64,000 nucleotides of DNA from Trochalopteron elliotii (lineage: Eukaryota; Chordata; Aves; Passeriformes; Leiothrichidae). Each line of letters begins with the position of its first letter. Positions within the stretch are counted from its first letter, which is position 1. Both the position numbers and the translations under genes were made by a program. The DNA lies in the NCBI GenBank assembly GCA_024734555.1, contig JANPWX010000034.1, positions 72,107 through 136,106 on the forward strand, in the 5' to 3' direction. The notes below the pieces were generated by a model. It did no database searches, was not told where the DNA came from, and was given only the letters and a program-made list of their open reading frames with translations. This document shows, piece after piece, positions 13,060 to 26,485 of the stretch.

Positions 13060-13500
13060 GAAAAATCAAGCCTTTTGTATTCAAATGAGGATGAAGTTGC
13101 TGCATAATTAAAATAATCTAATGGCAGAAAGTCCAGAGGGAATTTGCAGCTTCCACCATAGTGGATTTTCAAATACAAACACTGTAAAAAGCAGTAACAT
13201 ATCTGTATAATGCACAGCTGATTTACAGCTTAAGTGACAAACGTCTTGGGGTTTAAAAAATAATCTCCTCTATTTCAATTTTCTCTGTATTCCTCAGCAA
13301 ATGCATGCACCATAGCCTGAGAAACACTACTAGCCCTGCTGAAGGATATTCTGATGAAACAGCTGCTGCAAACAAGTGTATTACCACAGCAAGGAAAAGA
13401 GCATGAATGCAGCGAGGTGCAAAATGACACAGTCAGCATTACCATATGTATTTACCTAGGCTAGAGCTCTGCGTAAATAATATATAAGGAATGATTCTTT
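13060..13500. promoter_or_regulatory. Possible conserved non-coding element
   Basis: This is non-repetitive, AT-rich, well-mixed sequence with ATTA cores, an E-box-like CAGCTG (near 13,216) and an ATGCAT motif. It contrasts with the GC-rich patch upstream and the purine-rich stretch downstream. No open frame spans it. The call rests on texture alone. Confidence 0.2.
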
Positions 13501-16500
13501 GCTGTGTCCTGAGGGAGGAACAGCAGTTACAACAGATCATCTTAATAGGACAGAGTGTCTTGGAGGCACTGGAAAATTCCTGATGTAAAATTTCTGCCAT
13601 CGTGTAAAGATGTGCTTGCCTCTGATCTAGCTTTTACAAATGCTTGGATAACCCATAAAATGCCTTTTGGGCAATATTTATTTACACATAACTCATCTGA
13701 ATTTACATGGAAGTGCAAAATGCACAGAAAGCTGCTCAACACCAAGGCCCTGCCAAGGAAAGATGTTCCTCAGCCATCATCCTGTTTGATTTTGTGGTGT
13801 GGAGATTGAGGGTGACCATGATTCTTCCAGAATGACAAGAAACACGATGGAGTGGGAACAGAGAAAGCTGATTGCAGGGCTAAATGTGGGTGACTGCTGG
13901 GACTGGGAAGAGAGAAATGGGGCTTGGCATCACTTGCAGAACAGAAGCAATAAGAGGAAGTTCTGTAAAAAAGAATCAGAAAAAAATCCCATGGACACAA
14001 GAAGAGTTAGAAGAGAGTTGTCACTTTAGGGGACAGTAAGCCATAAAGTGTGGAAGAGGAGTGAGTAATAATAACATTAGAAGAAGTCTAAGCATTCAAG
14101 GAGGATGCAGAGGGAACTGAGGTCTGGAGACAGGGCCAAAAAAAGTGTTGTCAGTGAGAGTTCAGGGAGAAGTTAAAATTGGGTGAAAAACAAGCCAGAA
14201 AAATGGCTGGGGGAATATAAAATGGAATTAATGGTTTTTATCCGCATTTCCAGTTAGTTGAGAGGGGAAGGAAACCAGGGAGATGGTAAGATTAAAGGGA
14301 AGCGAGTACAGCCTTGGCAAGGTGCTGGGTGTGATGGACAATGACTTGTAAAATCAGCTTAGCTAGTGCTTTTTCTCTCAGAAATGTTTAATGTTGGAGG
14401 AGTTGACCACTTCAGGAAAGGAAGCTATGAAGAAAATAAAGGCAGCTAATAGCTGGGAATGCAGGATTGATCAGTGGAGGAAAGAACAAGGAACAAAGAG
14501 CAAGCAGAGACATCAGAGTGAGAGAAACAAGGGGGAATGAAGGAAGAAAAGACAAGATCATGAAGAAAGAAAGATGGAAGGGGCTGCATCTTTGAGCCAC
14601 TCTTTTTTTGGTCACAGTTTTTTAGTCTAGGGATTCTGTCTGGGAGCTGAAATCATAACTGAAGGAGCACAGGGCAAACACTTTCAGGAAATTCCTCCAG
14701 TGTCCCTGAGCCCTCACTTGGCCCGTTAACCATACACTGATTAACCAAAGCTGGAATGCAAAATTAAGTTTTGGGGGAGAGATTGAACATGTGAGGGGAA
14801 AGTAAATGGAAGAGAGCTACACAAAGCATTAAGGACAGAGAGCAGATGAGAGAGGAGAAGACTTCATCACTGAGATAATTCTTAATCCTCCACAGAAGTG
14901 TCTGAAGCCACTTGTTACTCATATTGAAGAAAGCATGGCATGCAAAGTAACTGAGAGAGGGCCATAATCACCACAGAATCATCATAAATGCTGAAACATA
15001 TCCCCCTCATGATCACATCAGCAGCTGAATCACTCAGCTTCTTCATTAGTCTGTGCTGAATAAAAAAAGAAGGAAAACAAAGAATTATATTTTTTTATAA
15101 GGAGTTATTTTTTTGAGCAAGCAAGTAAATCACAAGCCAGCATCCCAGAAGAGTGTTCCTGTGCAGAACTCATTGCAAATTAGTTGTACATTATTTTATA
15201 TTAAGTGTTGGACATATTGTAGAGGGACCAACTTGTTGCTATTTCATGTTTCCCAGTGGAATGCTGCTTCCACACTGGTTTCTTTCTCTTAAAGCTCTAG
15301 TAATACTCTGGATGTGATGGGTAATGTCTTGTAAATTCTGTTTAGGAAAAAAAAAAGTAGAAGTTGCCTTTAGTTTGGCATTATGGAAAATCCATTTTTG
15401 TTCCATTCAGATGTTTTTGCACCTAGCTACCAGACCCCAGACATGGGCAATACTGGGGCAAGTGAACATGGGAGCTCCCTTTGCTTTCCACAAGCAATAA
15501 TCAGCATTTTAAGACACATCCCTGAAAATAAGGGTTATGAGAACATAAGGACAGTCACTTTTTCCGGATCCTCCTCTGAGACTGAAATCACAGCTCCTCA
15601 TTTTTAGTCAGTAGTATCCTAAGGTTTCTCCAGATAAAAGGTATCTCCATTCTCTTTGCACCATGTAACACGCAGAGCCAGCACAACTTTCTTTTCCAAT
15701 AGAACCTGTATAGACTATGAGTTTTCAGCCATTTCAGGCAATTTTTTTATTGTGTAGAGGAAACCATGCCAGGAGAAAAGACAGCAGCCTGTCCTGGCCT
15801 CCTGCTTCCTTCCCACGCCTGAAAGAGGATAACTGGCCTCATGAGCTCAGCATTCAGAGCCCACTTGTAACATCAATAACAGCTCACAGCACCATTTCTG
15901 AGCTTTTTTTTCCCCTATCCATCTATCCTTTATCACTCAAAGGTAAAGCTGCTGCCAGGCACCTCTGTGTTTTCCTTAGTGCTATTAGCACTTGTCCTTT
16001 AGGTAGCACAAACTGGCACACAAACATAAAAGGGAAATACATTAAGTCCTGTCCCTCTACAGGAAATACAATTGGTGTAAACCATGCTGAGTTTGGGTGC
16101 AGGAGACTTTGTTCCAACTCCTGGCTGCAATAGTCCACTGCAAACAGTGTCACTAGCTTGTACATCCACACCATCACCAAGAGGATGGCTGTAGCACTAG
16201 GTAAAATCAACAGCTTTACAAGTACAGACAATTTGAAGAATTCAAAGCATTTTATACCTGATAATTGTGTTATGTTTTGCATGAAAACAGCAACAAAACA
16301 GCTAAGACTAATTCTGCTTTCACACCAAGGGATTGCAGTGGTGTTAGAATGGGAAAAAAAAATCAGGGTTTAACTTCCTATATATTCCCCTCCTGTCTGA
16401 GCTATTCCCATTAGTCTCTCCCCTCAACATGCTCCCAGGCCTTGCCAGCTCCAAGTTTTCACAGCTATTTGTTTTATGCTATTAATTTGAAGCTGATTTC

Positions 16501-19500
16501 CCTAAGGTGAGCAGAAAACCACTGCTTTTCCATCTCCCAGCATAACGGGCCACAGCCCTGAATAAAGCTTTAAAGATGCAGAATGGTGCAAGTGCATACC
16601 AGCAGTAGCAGCAATATCACATTCTCAGTCTCCCTCTTGAAAAATTATGTATTATGAAAAATGACAGGGAGAGTGCCTTTAAACTCAGAAGGGGTTTAAT
16701 GCAGAGCTTGTTAGACCTCTGTGTAGCATGAGTCCAGGGTACATGTGTTAATTCATCACTCATGTGCAGTAGCTGTAGTTAGTAGCTGCAGTAGCTGGGT
16801 TAGAACTATTTTGGGGGAAGGAGGGTTTTCTTTTTGGTCAAAGGTTGCATGCCTAGTGGTAGAACATCCTCACTATGTCTCAGCAAGAATGGGCATAGTG
16901 AAAACCCTTCAGGAACCCAAAAAGTCAGAAGTACAGCAATTCAAGAACGATGGCAAAACTGCTCCCTAAGTCAACTGGTGGCCAAAGAGTATTTCTGCAA
17001 GGCTGTTGCTCATGCACAGGCAGCACTAGGTGACTGTGAATGAAAATTACAGCGGTCAGAGAAAAAACAATCAGTGGAAATATGGAATGACAATGTTCAG
17101 CTCACACTGATGGGTAGGTGAAGCATCACTCAGGCAAAATCTCCCCTCGTGGCCATCTGGAATTCCTCAGGGGCTGCAGTGGATACTTGTGTGTTTCTCC
17201 CAGATTCTGCTGTCCCTGTTACAGATGGCTACAGATGTGTGCACAAACCCTTCAGCTGCACATGGTGCATCCCACCACTGTCTCAGGTAAAGCTGCAGGC
17301 TGGCAGCTTTTTTGACAAGTAAGCAGCAAGTAATGAATGAACATAAGCAGAATGAGATTTTAAAAGAAAAGCTGGGTAATCCACAGGTCATGCAACCAGT
17401 AGGATAAATAACAGATGGGCAAAGATAATCTTGGATTGGAGGCTGAACAGTGAAAATGCAATAGAGTGACTTAAAATGAACTTGCAACATGAAACTGTCC
17501 TTGCCAGGACCCCTGACAGACTCCTTGTACTCTAGCAAGGATTTAGAGTCAAGTGCTGTAGAATCCAGCTCTCTCTGAATTGAAGCAGGAAATTAAAGGG
17601 GAAGAAGACAAGGAACCAGCCCTTTTAATCCTGAGAAAACACCTGGGTCTTCTATTTATAGAAATAAAACCTGGTATTAATGTTTAAAATAAAGTGACAA
17701 CCAACCATTAAATCTGCCACAGACAGGAATAGAATTCTTTCAGGGTTACTGGAGTCAATGGTGATCTAAATAGGCATGAAATGAGGTTTTGAATGACTGC
17801 AGTGTGGCTCTCCTTTTCTTTAGGGCCACAACTGGGATATTCACATCACCAACATGGGAAGCAGTTTCTGGAAACAAGTCAGCACAGGGAACCTCCTAGG
17901 AGAGATGTTGTTTGTAGGAGAAAGCAAAGAAGCCATGGGCAGCATCAGTGGCTGTTTCTTGGCTTTACTGGAAAATGTATGTTGGTTTTGCAGGCTTTTT
18001 TTCCCTTTCCCTGTGTAGAACACACTCCCTGGAGAAAGCAGGCTTTACCCTGCTCACTAAAGGCTCTCTGCTATCCAAGCTGCCTAATTACAAATTACGT
18101 CACATCAACTCATCTGAACCCCCATGCAGAGGGATTACAGACCTTTAGGGAGTCAGATGAGGCTGCTAAGTCTCAATTCACTTTGAACATTTCACAGATA
18201 GCTACTAATCACAGGCAGGCTCTTCTGTGCAGCTCAGGAAGTGGGGTCATGTCTAATCTGGTAAATCAGTGTCCCTGCTGCCATTGTTCCCTGGGTAAAC
18301 ACAGGACATGTGTGACCTGGAGGTGACCTGGGCTTCCCACACAGCAGCCAGCAGATTTATAAAACCAGAGTGGGGGTATCATGAGAAGAAACTCTCTGGT
18401 AAGGTGGGAATTGAGGATGATGTCAAGGAGTTATGGATCTTTTGAGGGATGGTACTCTAAATTGGATGCTTCAAATTTTATTTAGTTAAATTCCCTTTCC
18501 AAACTAGAGAAATGAGGCTTTTACCTGGAAAGTTGCTGCTGAAGCCAATAATTCTTGATTTTTGTTGGTTTTATTTGTTTGCTGAAAGTATGAATCTGTT
18601 GGCTCCTGAGGATTTGACACTGAAGAATGACCACGACAGATTCTGTGAAAGATCCCCAGAAAGGCACAAAATCTCTTGTTGACTGCATTGAAGTGCTATC
18701 ACCCAGAAAAAAACCACAAAGGACTTTTCCTGAAATATTATTTAGAGGCTTGACATATCTGTGACTTCTCTGGATTCTCCTTTGCTACCTCAACTAACTC
18801 TCCCACAAAATGAGAACAAGCTGAAAAACAAAATTTGTGACCCAAGAAGATTTCTCAGATTTGAAATTTAATCTGGTACCACAATGAAAACACAAACTCA
18901 GTGTTGTTTATTTGTGGTTATTTTTTTCTTCCCTTAGCACAAAATAGTTTCAAATAAGGTACTTTTCCTTACTGAAATATTTTTCTCTGGAGAAGATCAA
19001 GCCATTCTGTTTACTCAGAAATTGTTGAATTTCATTTTGTTATCTTAAATTGGATGGAGCTCTGAGAAACCTGATCCAGTTGAAGATGTTGCTGCTCACT
19101 GTCAGGGGTTTGAAACAGATGATCTTAGGCATTTCTTGGGTGTTTGATCACAACCTCCCTGCAGGTAAAAGCCAAACTCCTCTTGATTTTAGCAGTGTAC
19201 CTTTACCCCTAGGAGGAGATCAGAGTGAAGGTTACAAAAGCAGCATTTTTGCAGCCAGCTCAGGGATTCTCAAAGCTGTCATGAGCCAAAAGGAAATCCT
19301 GTCAGGTTTCAAAGAGCCATTTACCAACTGTCCCTCTTTTATCTCATGGTGGAGGTAGGGGGGGAAGGTCATGATGTGCAGAGACAGCCAGATCCAGATC
19401 CTTCCCTATTTTGATGGTTTTCTTCACTCTTATAAAATAAATATAAGCAGAGTGGTGATGTAATTTACATCTCAAATGACACAAAAGCTGCAACAGAAGA

Positions 19501-20239
19501 CATACCCTGCAAGGTGACTACACTTGGATATCTGGACAAGAATACCCAGTCTCTAAGAATTGAAAACACCTTCAAAGTGCTCTGTCCAGCTGCTAGACAG
19601 AGGTACAGAAAAGCTGAACTGTTCAGAGCTGTGAGCAAATGGCAGAGTTTATAACTATGATTATTTTTATTTTTTCTCTTCAGACTCTCCTATCTTGCCT
19701 ATAATTCATATTTCTTCCCCTTGTTTCAGTTGAGAAAGAATAACCCAAACTGAGGAATATGGATAATAATGCTCTGGAAGTTGTGTGTTAAAGAAGAAAA
19801 TTTAATGGAATGAAACCTTTGTATCATCTTTGGGTCTGAATTGATGTGCTGAGGGGCCTCTGGGGAGCCTGGCAGGGTATATTTAGATCTTGAGGCTTTC
19901 ATTCAGCAAAGCACTTAATCATGTGCCTTTACATTACGCTCCTGAGTGCTCCTTCTGGACTTCATCAGGAGTCCTCATCTCTCTGACCTTGTTCATGAAC
20001 ATGTAGCTACATCATTAGGTTCATCTGCATTAAGGACTTTAATTAGAAAAGGGCTTCATCTGAAAGGTTCATAGCTGAGCTGAGGGCAGGGGGGAAATCA
20101 GCTTTTGAAATCAAGTCGCTCTGTGTGACAGCCCTTAGCTGTGAATTTCTGCATCTGAAGGTCTTGTCCAGGAGGGTGCTGCCTTCTGTCTACCAGCCAT
20201 GGGGGTGAAAATAGTGCTGCTCTGGGTGTGATTCAGAAC

Positions 20240-20650
20240 AATTCCAATGTCAAACTCAGTAATGACTTGTGTCTTCATAAAATGAGGCCAAACAAACTAA
20301 AAAATGTGCAGCACAAAGTGAACACTGACGCTGCATAATAAAAAAAGGTTTCTGTACAAAGCTGTGATAAAAAAGTTTACATTTATCATCCCACTTAATT
20401 GTATTAGGTCTAAAATTAATGAGCCTTACCTCTAAACTCCATTTAAGACAATAGTTAATTGCTTCATTTTAATAAATTTTGGCAGAATGGTGAGTATAAC
20501 AATGACTGAATGCTCAATTATTACCTAGGCTAGAAAATGAAGATATACAGTATTAATGATATACACAATCTGAAAAGCAATTAGGCTCCTGAAGGTAGAA
20601 TAAGCAACTCACTTAAAAACAGGGTAATAAATGAACTTTCTTATCAAACA
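20240..20650. promoter_or_regulatory. Possible conserved non-coding element
   Basis: About 400 bp of AT-rich, non-repetitive sequence densely supplied with TTAAT, TAATTG and ATTA cores that homeodomain proteins typically bind. There is no coding potential. It resembles vertebrate developmental enhancers in texture, but conservation cannot be seen from one sequence. Confidence 0.2.
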
Positions 20651-23600
20651 CAGGGGAAAACAAGGTCTTAGAAGCAAGAAATCGCCTTGCCTGGGATTTT
20701 AGCTTGATTCATTTCTGGTTCCCCTCCCCTGTGTCTGTGACGTGTTCAAAACCTGCCAACAACAGAGTCATGGGAACACAAGAGATGCAAGCAAGGAGCA
20801 ATACATTCATGCTGAACAGCTGCTGAGGGATGAACTATTTCAGTTTCTGACAACAGCTTGTGCTGCACAGGGTGGATGTAGGAACTGCATTTGAGAGCTC
20901 AGCTTTACAGCAGCACCAGCAGAGGAAAGGGGCACATGACAGATCTGGAAACTGGAGTTAGAAATGAGAAAACTTTGGACAAAATTAATCTTCACTGCAA
21001 ATATGTTTTACACCTCAGACATGTTGCCATGCACCCCACACCCCCAGCAAGTGTTTCCATACAGAGAAAGGTTTAAGACTCACCCCTTGTATTTTTTATA
21101 AGGTAAAGGACCCAGAAATGTCTTTGCTGTCCTGACAGTAATTGGCTCAGTGCCAGCACAGAAGCATTGATTGGGTTTGGAAAGTGTAACTCAAAGCCTG
21201 TTGCTGATTTCATTGGGCCAGGGGCCAAATAGCCCACCTGAACTATTGAGTACTGAAGAGAGAAAACAAAGGTGCTCCACGCATTTTTGGAGTGTTGTAG
21301 CAAGTGCATGGGACCTGTCCCTATACTGTGCTCAGCTTTGCTTTTTGTTTTTGTATTATTTTTGTTCCTTATTAAAACCTTTTGCTTTTTCAAGACACAC
21401 TGGATCATGCTGTCTCTCTAATCGATTTAAGCCATTTCTCTGCAAGGGCTGGACCTTCAGAGGTATTGGGAACCCCAATACAGACACACAAAACTGTGGG
21501 GTGCGGGGATGCTATTTCTACTCCTACCACTTAAATTACTATAAACATCTGTTTCTCCCTGGTTGTGTTTCCCCTGTGGGCATTGAAAGCTCTCTAGAGC
21601 AGGGCATGTCCCCTTGTAAATGGAGTGAAAGAGGAGTGGTTGGGTCTCCAGGACATCTCTGTCACCTCCACAGCTGCTCCAAAGAGCCCTCAGAGAGGTG
21701 AACCCTCCCCAGGAAGTGTCTCCTGAGTGCCCCCTTGTATGGCAGGGGCACAGCATAGGGTGGAGGGAATTTGGAAAAGTATTGCTGGAAGTGGCAATAT
21801 TTCTTCTCTTTTGCACCTCTCCAGGTGTATTTTTTCCTTAGGAGCAACGTTACCAATCTGATGTGAGAATGTTTACAAGAAACAGCCTTTTCATCAGGCA
21901 CTGGAGGAAAAGTCTAATTTTTTATTAAATTCCTGCATCCCTTGAATCTTTGAGATGTATAATATTACACTCCATCTCTATTTTTCCCAATTAAGAGAAA
22001 TTAGGTTGTTTCAGAAGCACAATGACTGTTACTCTAAACGGTCTTTAACTAGTACATTGTACAGAAACGCTGTACTACCTCTCCTTTTGATTTACACATT
22101 ATTATATTCCCCAGAAGTCCAAAGTCCTGTTTGCATTCATTAGCAAAGCTGATGCCTAAACTCAGGACATTTTCTGAACCAGTTTCTGTTTCTTTGGCAA
22201 ATCTCTTTTCTTGACAGTTTGCAGCACTGTATTTCCATTTCCACAACTGCTTTTTTGGTTTCTTGTTCCATGACTGATTGTGCTCTGTTTATCTATATTT
22301 AATCACATTCACCATTTGATATTACTTCAGAGTCCAATTTCAAATCCCATTATCATTTGTGGGTCTTTAGCATAATTTAAAAACCAGAAAACTTTGATTT
22401 CAGTGTCATTATACCCAGTGTTAATACAAACAATAACAAATCTCACATCCCACAGCTGGCTTTTGCAGAGTCCCTCATGGATGTTAAATTTTCTTTTAAA
22501 AGGGATGGTTTCTAGAATTAACCTAATTTTAAGCACTGAGCTAATATCTCATGCCTGTATAACTCTGCTTCTTAGATGTTATTTTAATTAGGAACCAAAG
22601 AATTGGGTTAAAAGCTGTATGAATTTCCTACCCAATGTAGTGATTGGTTTCATTACAGAAGGCTTTACACTGACAGTAAAACTCATGTTCTAACAAGCCA
22701 GTGAAGCATAACCCTTTCTTTTCTTTGATGAAATCACGTAGCCTTTCCAAATTAGAGCCTGTATCATATATTTTGTGCCCTTTAAAACCAGATTCCTCCT
22801 TTAAACTAGATCCATTCATAGGAGATTGGGCATCATTCAGGTGGCTTTGGGGACTTTGTGACAGATCAAACATGCAGCCTGAGCAGAGTATGAAAATCCT
22901 GACAATGGCTGCTACTGCTGCCTCTTTTTTTATTTTTTTTTATCATGGCTGCACACTGGCACTGCTTTTCTAAAAATGTTTGCAAGACGAGCCTGTTTCA
23001 CTGTTTTTCTACTCTGTTTTCTGTAGCCCATCAGCTAGGCTTCGTTTATCCTGGCTGAGGCAGGATCCTCACCTGAATTAATCCTTGAAGCAATTACTAT
23101 TCAGACAGCTTTGAGTCCTATAGAGCAAGGTGGGGTTTGTGTGCTTTGACTTTTCCATGACTTTTTGATTCAGGGCCTCTGTCAAGGCATTTCCACCACT
23201 GCACTGCTTGTGCCAGGCAACACTTGAGACTTTTCTCAGCAGCTTTAGTATCCCTTCCCCCAGGTGAAACTGTGGCAGGAAAGTTACCTTTATGCCAAGG
23301 ATAACTGTGCCAACACCTAAAAACTTCACTGAGCTTTGTTTTTGGAAGTCAACTTCTTTTCCCCCAGATCAGTAGAATTTTCTGAAATCTTGCCCGCAAA
23401 GGTCTTCCAGGCTTGGATTTTCACTGAGGTTCCTCCTGCCTTTCAGCTCTTACTCCTGAACTCTGCTTGCATGGAGACACTGACAGAATTTGCTCTTCAC
23501 AGCTCCAGGGCAGACCCAGATGTTCTTGTAACACATTTCAGCTCCTCAGTGTCAGGGGTGGCCAGTTTCTGTCTGTCCTGTGCTTCCCAAAGCTTTTTCT

Positions 23601-23672
23601 TCTTTGCTGCTACTATGCTGATGAAGAAGGGAATTGCAGGGCTAGACAGAGAGTCTGGTTAAAAAGGTAATT

Positions 23673-23725
23673 AAATTAGAGATAAGGGAAGGAAATTAGA
23701 AAAAATTAGAGATAAGCGAAGGAAG
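23673..23725. repeat. Imperfect tandem duplication, ~21 bp
   Basis: AAATTAGAGATAAGGGAAGG is repeated 30 bp downstream with one substitution (GGG to GCG), separated by a short A-rich spacer. A simple local duplication is the likeliest origin. Confidence 0.75.
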
Positions 23726-25341
23726 TTTTGTCTCTTGGACAAAGAGATAAGCACTGGGAGGTAAAAGAAAGGCCAAGGAAAGGAAAGTAAAACTGGAACC
23801 AGTCAAGAAGGGAAGGGAGAGACACCTGGAGCACTGGTACCTATGAGGTGGGCAGAAAACTCTCAGCACAGTGAATGGAAAAGAAGTTCAGACTCTCATT
23901 AGACTCTCCTGACACTGATGGAAAAGCATGAAACCCTCTGGGCAGCCACATGCCCTGCTCCTCAGTGCCAGTCTGGGACCAGTGACCAGCTCCTGCTCTA
24001 ATTCACTGATCCCAATGAGCACACCTTCACTCTGCCTGTTGTGGGAGATAGACTAATTTATGTTACAGCACATGCTGAGGTTTACTCTGGGTGGTAACGA
24101 GGTTCTGTTTGGGTTTTTGACCAAAGCACAACAGAAGAGCCTTAATATTAAACAAAACTGTCATTCAAAGACCGTTACTGGAAAGTCAAACAGTCGAATG
24201 GGAAATATAGATTAACAGCAGAGATCTCTCACTGCTGTAAACACATCTTGTAACTGAGAGACATGGAGGCCTTAAATTCCTCAAAAGTTGTAACTCTGGA
24301 TGCCCTTTTCATAAAAATCTTAAACCAATGAAAAATTAGTTCTGTCACTAGTCCTTTCCTTGTGATTGCAAATGTTCATAGAAGAATTTTAGACATTCTT
24401 TTTCCAAAGGAGGAGTAAAAATCTTTGACAAAGAGAGCAATGAGTAAAATTGGACATTTTTATCTGAAGATGAAGGTAACCCTATCAATCTCATTAACTG
24501 CTTTAATATCTTTGGAGATGAGAATTGATTCTTTAGTGCTCACCTGTGTGGAGGGAAAGGTGAAATAGCAGAGCAGAAATTGGCAACTTGGAATAACATT
24601 TCAGTTTACAACTCTGTAAAGAACTCTGGTGTGTAAAGTGATTTGGTAACAAGTGTGTAAAATCTGGAAAAGGGAAAGTAGAAGACCCACATTTGAGATA
24701 TGTTCTGCTTCTGCTGATACCCCAGCTCATACTGCTTATTTCCTGCAGAATTCATTTTTGTAGTGTGTTTTACACAGTAAAAATGACTAGATGACTTCCT
24801 CAAGATCATGTGGGGACACCAACCAGAACCCCTCATCCTGTCCTGAGTAAAGAGGTGACCTAAGCTGAGATATGGGAGCCACTCAAACCCCAGAGTATAA
24901 GGAGATGTAGGAGACATTTGTCTACCTCCAAGCATCTGAGACAGTCTGACTATTAGTTGTGCCTTCTGCCAGGGTGACTCAGAAAATTCTTGATGCAGAA
25001 AATTCACCTGATGTAGTCAGCACTCAGTCTTAGAGAGAAAGACCTGAAAGGACTGCAGTTAAACTGACTTTTGGAAGGGTTGGGAATTAATAGGAATCAA
25101 CTTCTCAAACACTCACGGTATTTTATATTCCTGACAAGAGAACTGGGGCTGCCGAATAAAATGCTTAAACCAGGCTAAACTAGCTCATAGAAAAAAAGAT
25201 GATTCTAAGGAAATAATCATAAACCTTTCTTTGGCCACACATCACTTTTGAACTTTGCTTCAACCACGGTACTAGACGAGATTATGGGTTTGTCTTGGGA
25301 CAAAAGTGAAATTTATTTCCCTGTAAATAAATCTTTTTTAT

Positions 25342-25917
25342 TGTGCTGGTTCTAGCTAGGATAGAGTTAATTTCCTTCACAGGAGCTATGCTTTGGATCT
25401 ATGTTGAAAACATCACTGATAACACAGGGATGTTTTAGTTATTGCTAGGCAGGGCTTACACAGAGCCAAGGCCATTTCTCTTCACCTGACACCTGCAGAC
25501 AGGAGGCTGAGGCTGCACAAGGGGTTGTGAGGGGACACTGCCAGGACAGCTGACCCTGACTGAGCACAGAGATATTCCACACCACATGGCATCATGCCCA
25601 TAAAGTGTACATAAAGTTGTACATAAAGTTGGGGGAAGGAGAAGGAAGATGTTCAGAGTGATGACTTTTGTATTCTCAAGTCACTTTTATGCCTGAGGGA
25701 GCCCTGCTTTCCTGGAGATGACTGAGCTGCTGCCTGTCCATGGAAAACAAGGAATGAATTCCTTGTTTTGCTTTGCTTTTGTGTGTGGCTTTTGCTGTAC
25801 CCCTTAACCTGGTTTTGTCCCAACCCACAAGTTTTTTCATTTTTACCCTTGCAATTGTTTCTCCCATCCCGCTTGGAGGAGCTGTGTGAGTGTCCATGTC
25901 AGCCTTAAACCAGGACA
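25342..25917 (+). mobile_element. Solo LTR of an avian endogenous retrovirus
   Basis: The 576-bp segment starts TGTGCTGGTT and ends CCAGGACA, so it has the TG...CA ends of a retroviral LTR. Its sequence runs in the same order as a common avian LTR family I recognise. It has a U3 start with a GGATAGAGTTAATTT-type block, a GGGATGTTTTAGTTATTGCT block near 25,428, GACAGCTGACCC near 25,545, a TATA-like region at 25,599-25,631, then GGAGCCCTGCTTTCCTGGAGATG near 25,700 and AATGAATTCCTTGTTTTGCTTTGC near 25,755. The usual poly(A) hexamer region near 25,803 is decayed. No primer-binding site, internal viral gene or second LTR follows, so this is a solo LTR left by recombination. The 5-bp flanks (TTTAT and GGTAC) do not match, so the target-site duplication is lost or the boundary is a few bases off. 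The family name is not assigned. Confidence 0.85.
25599..25631 (+). promoter_or_regulatory. Triplicated TATA-like unit in the LTR
   Basis: CATAAAG occurs three times, in units of 11-12 bp (CATAAAGTGTA, CATAAAGTTGTA, CATAAAGTTG), where related LTRs as I remember them have a single TATA-like site. This is most simply a slippage expansion within the LTR core promoter. Activity is unknown. Confidence 0.6.
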
Positions 25918-26485
25918 GGTACACTGGTTTCCAGTATTTAAACAAACATTTCAAAACAAATAGAGGCAATTTTCTTTCAAAAGGACATGATTAAGAAGCC
26001 TGCACACCAGCTTGTCAGTCCTCCACCCTTCACAATAAAAGGTGATTTATCATCAGCAAGGAGTCTGAAATAATTTTTTGAAGTCTGCATCCTGCCCCTT
26101 ATTCTGGGCAATAGAAAGAATGGTTTCATGAACAAGCATGAGACAGAAATGAAGAGCAAGTACAACTACAGCTCAGCCCCTGACTCTTGCAACATTTCCT
26201 GATGGCACTGGCAAGGGGTTTGGCCCCTTATTTTCTGTCTCAAGCTCTTTAGGAAACCACCATTCATGGGTGCTTTTAGAGTACTTCAGGTCTTTAGAGG
26301 GTAAGGGCAGAACTACCTCCGTCCTGGACTCAGTAGTTGTTCTGAATCTACACCAATTGCAGGAGACAAACTGCGCATTTATATTTTTATTGAGGATCCA
26401 CTCAGCAAAGTCGTTGCACCCTTTTCTAGCTAACTGGTGCTGTGATTCATCTCACCTGCCTAAAGAACCAAGCTAGTCACCCTTC

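Larger units (their letters stand above)
12261..25341. other. Unique non-coding sequence
   Basis: About 13 kb without a recognisable gene or repeat family. It holds the longest open frame not crossing the N block (177 codons, plus strand, 17,793-18,326), which has no known motif and no sensible splice context and is judged a chance frame. Composition varies. About 12,640-12,990 is clearly GC-richer but has few CpG, so it is not a CpG island. About 13,800-14,900 is purine-rich on the plus strand. Blocks at about 13,060-13,500 and 20,240-20,650 look like conserved non-coding DNA. An imperfect duplication lies at 23,673-23,725. Confidence 0.5.

Noticed and set aside
17793..18326. Open frame of 177 codons on the plus strand
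   Set aside because: It has no recognisable domain, no codon or composition change at its edges, and competing frames on the other strand. Frames of this length occur by chance in 64 kb.
22628..22873. 81-codon minus-strand frame with a cysteine-containing tail
   Set aside because: It looked exon-like at first, but no family, splice context or conservation evidence can be shown.
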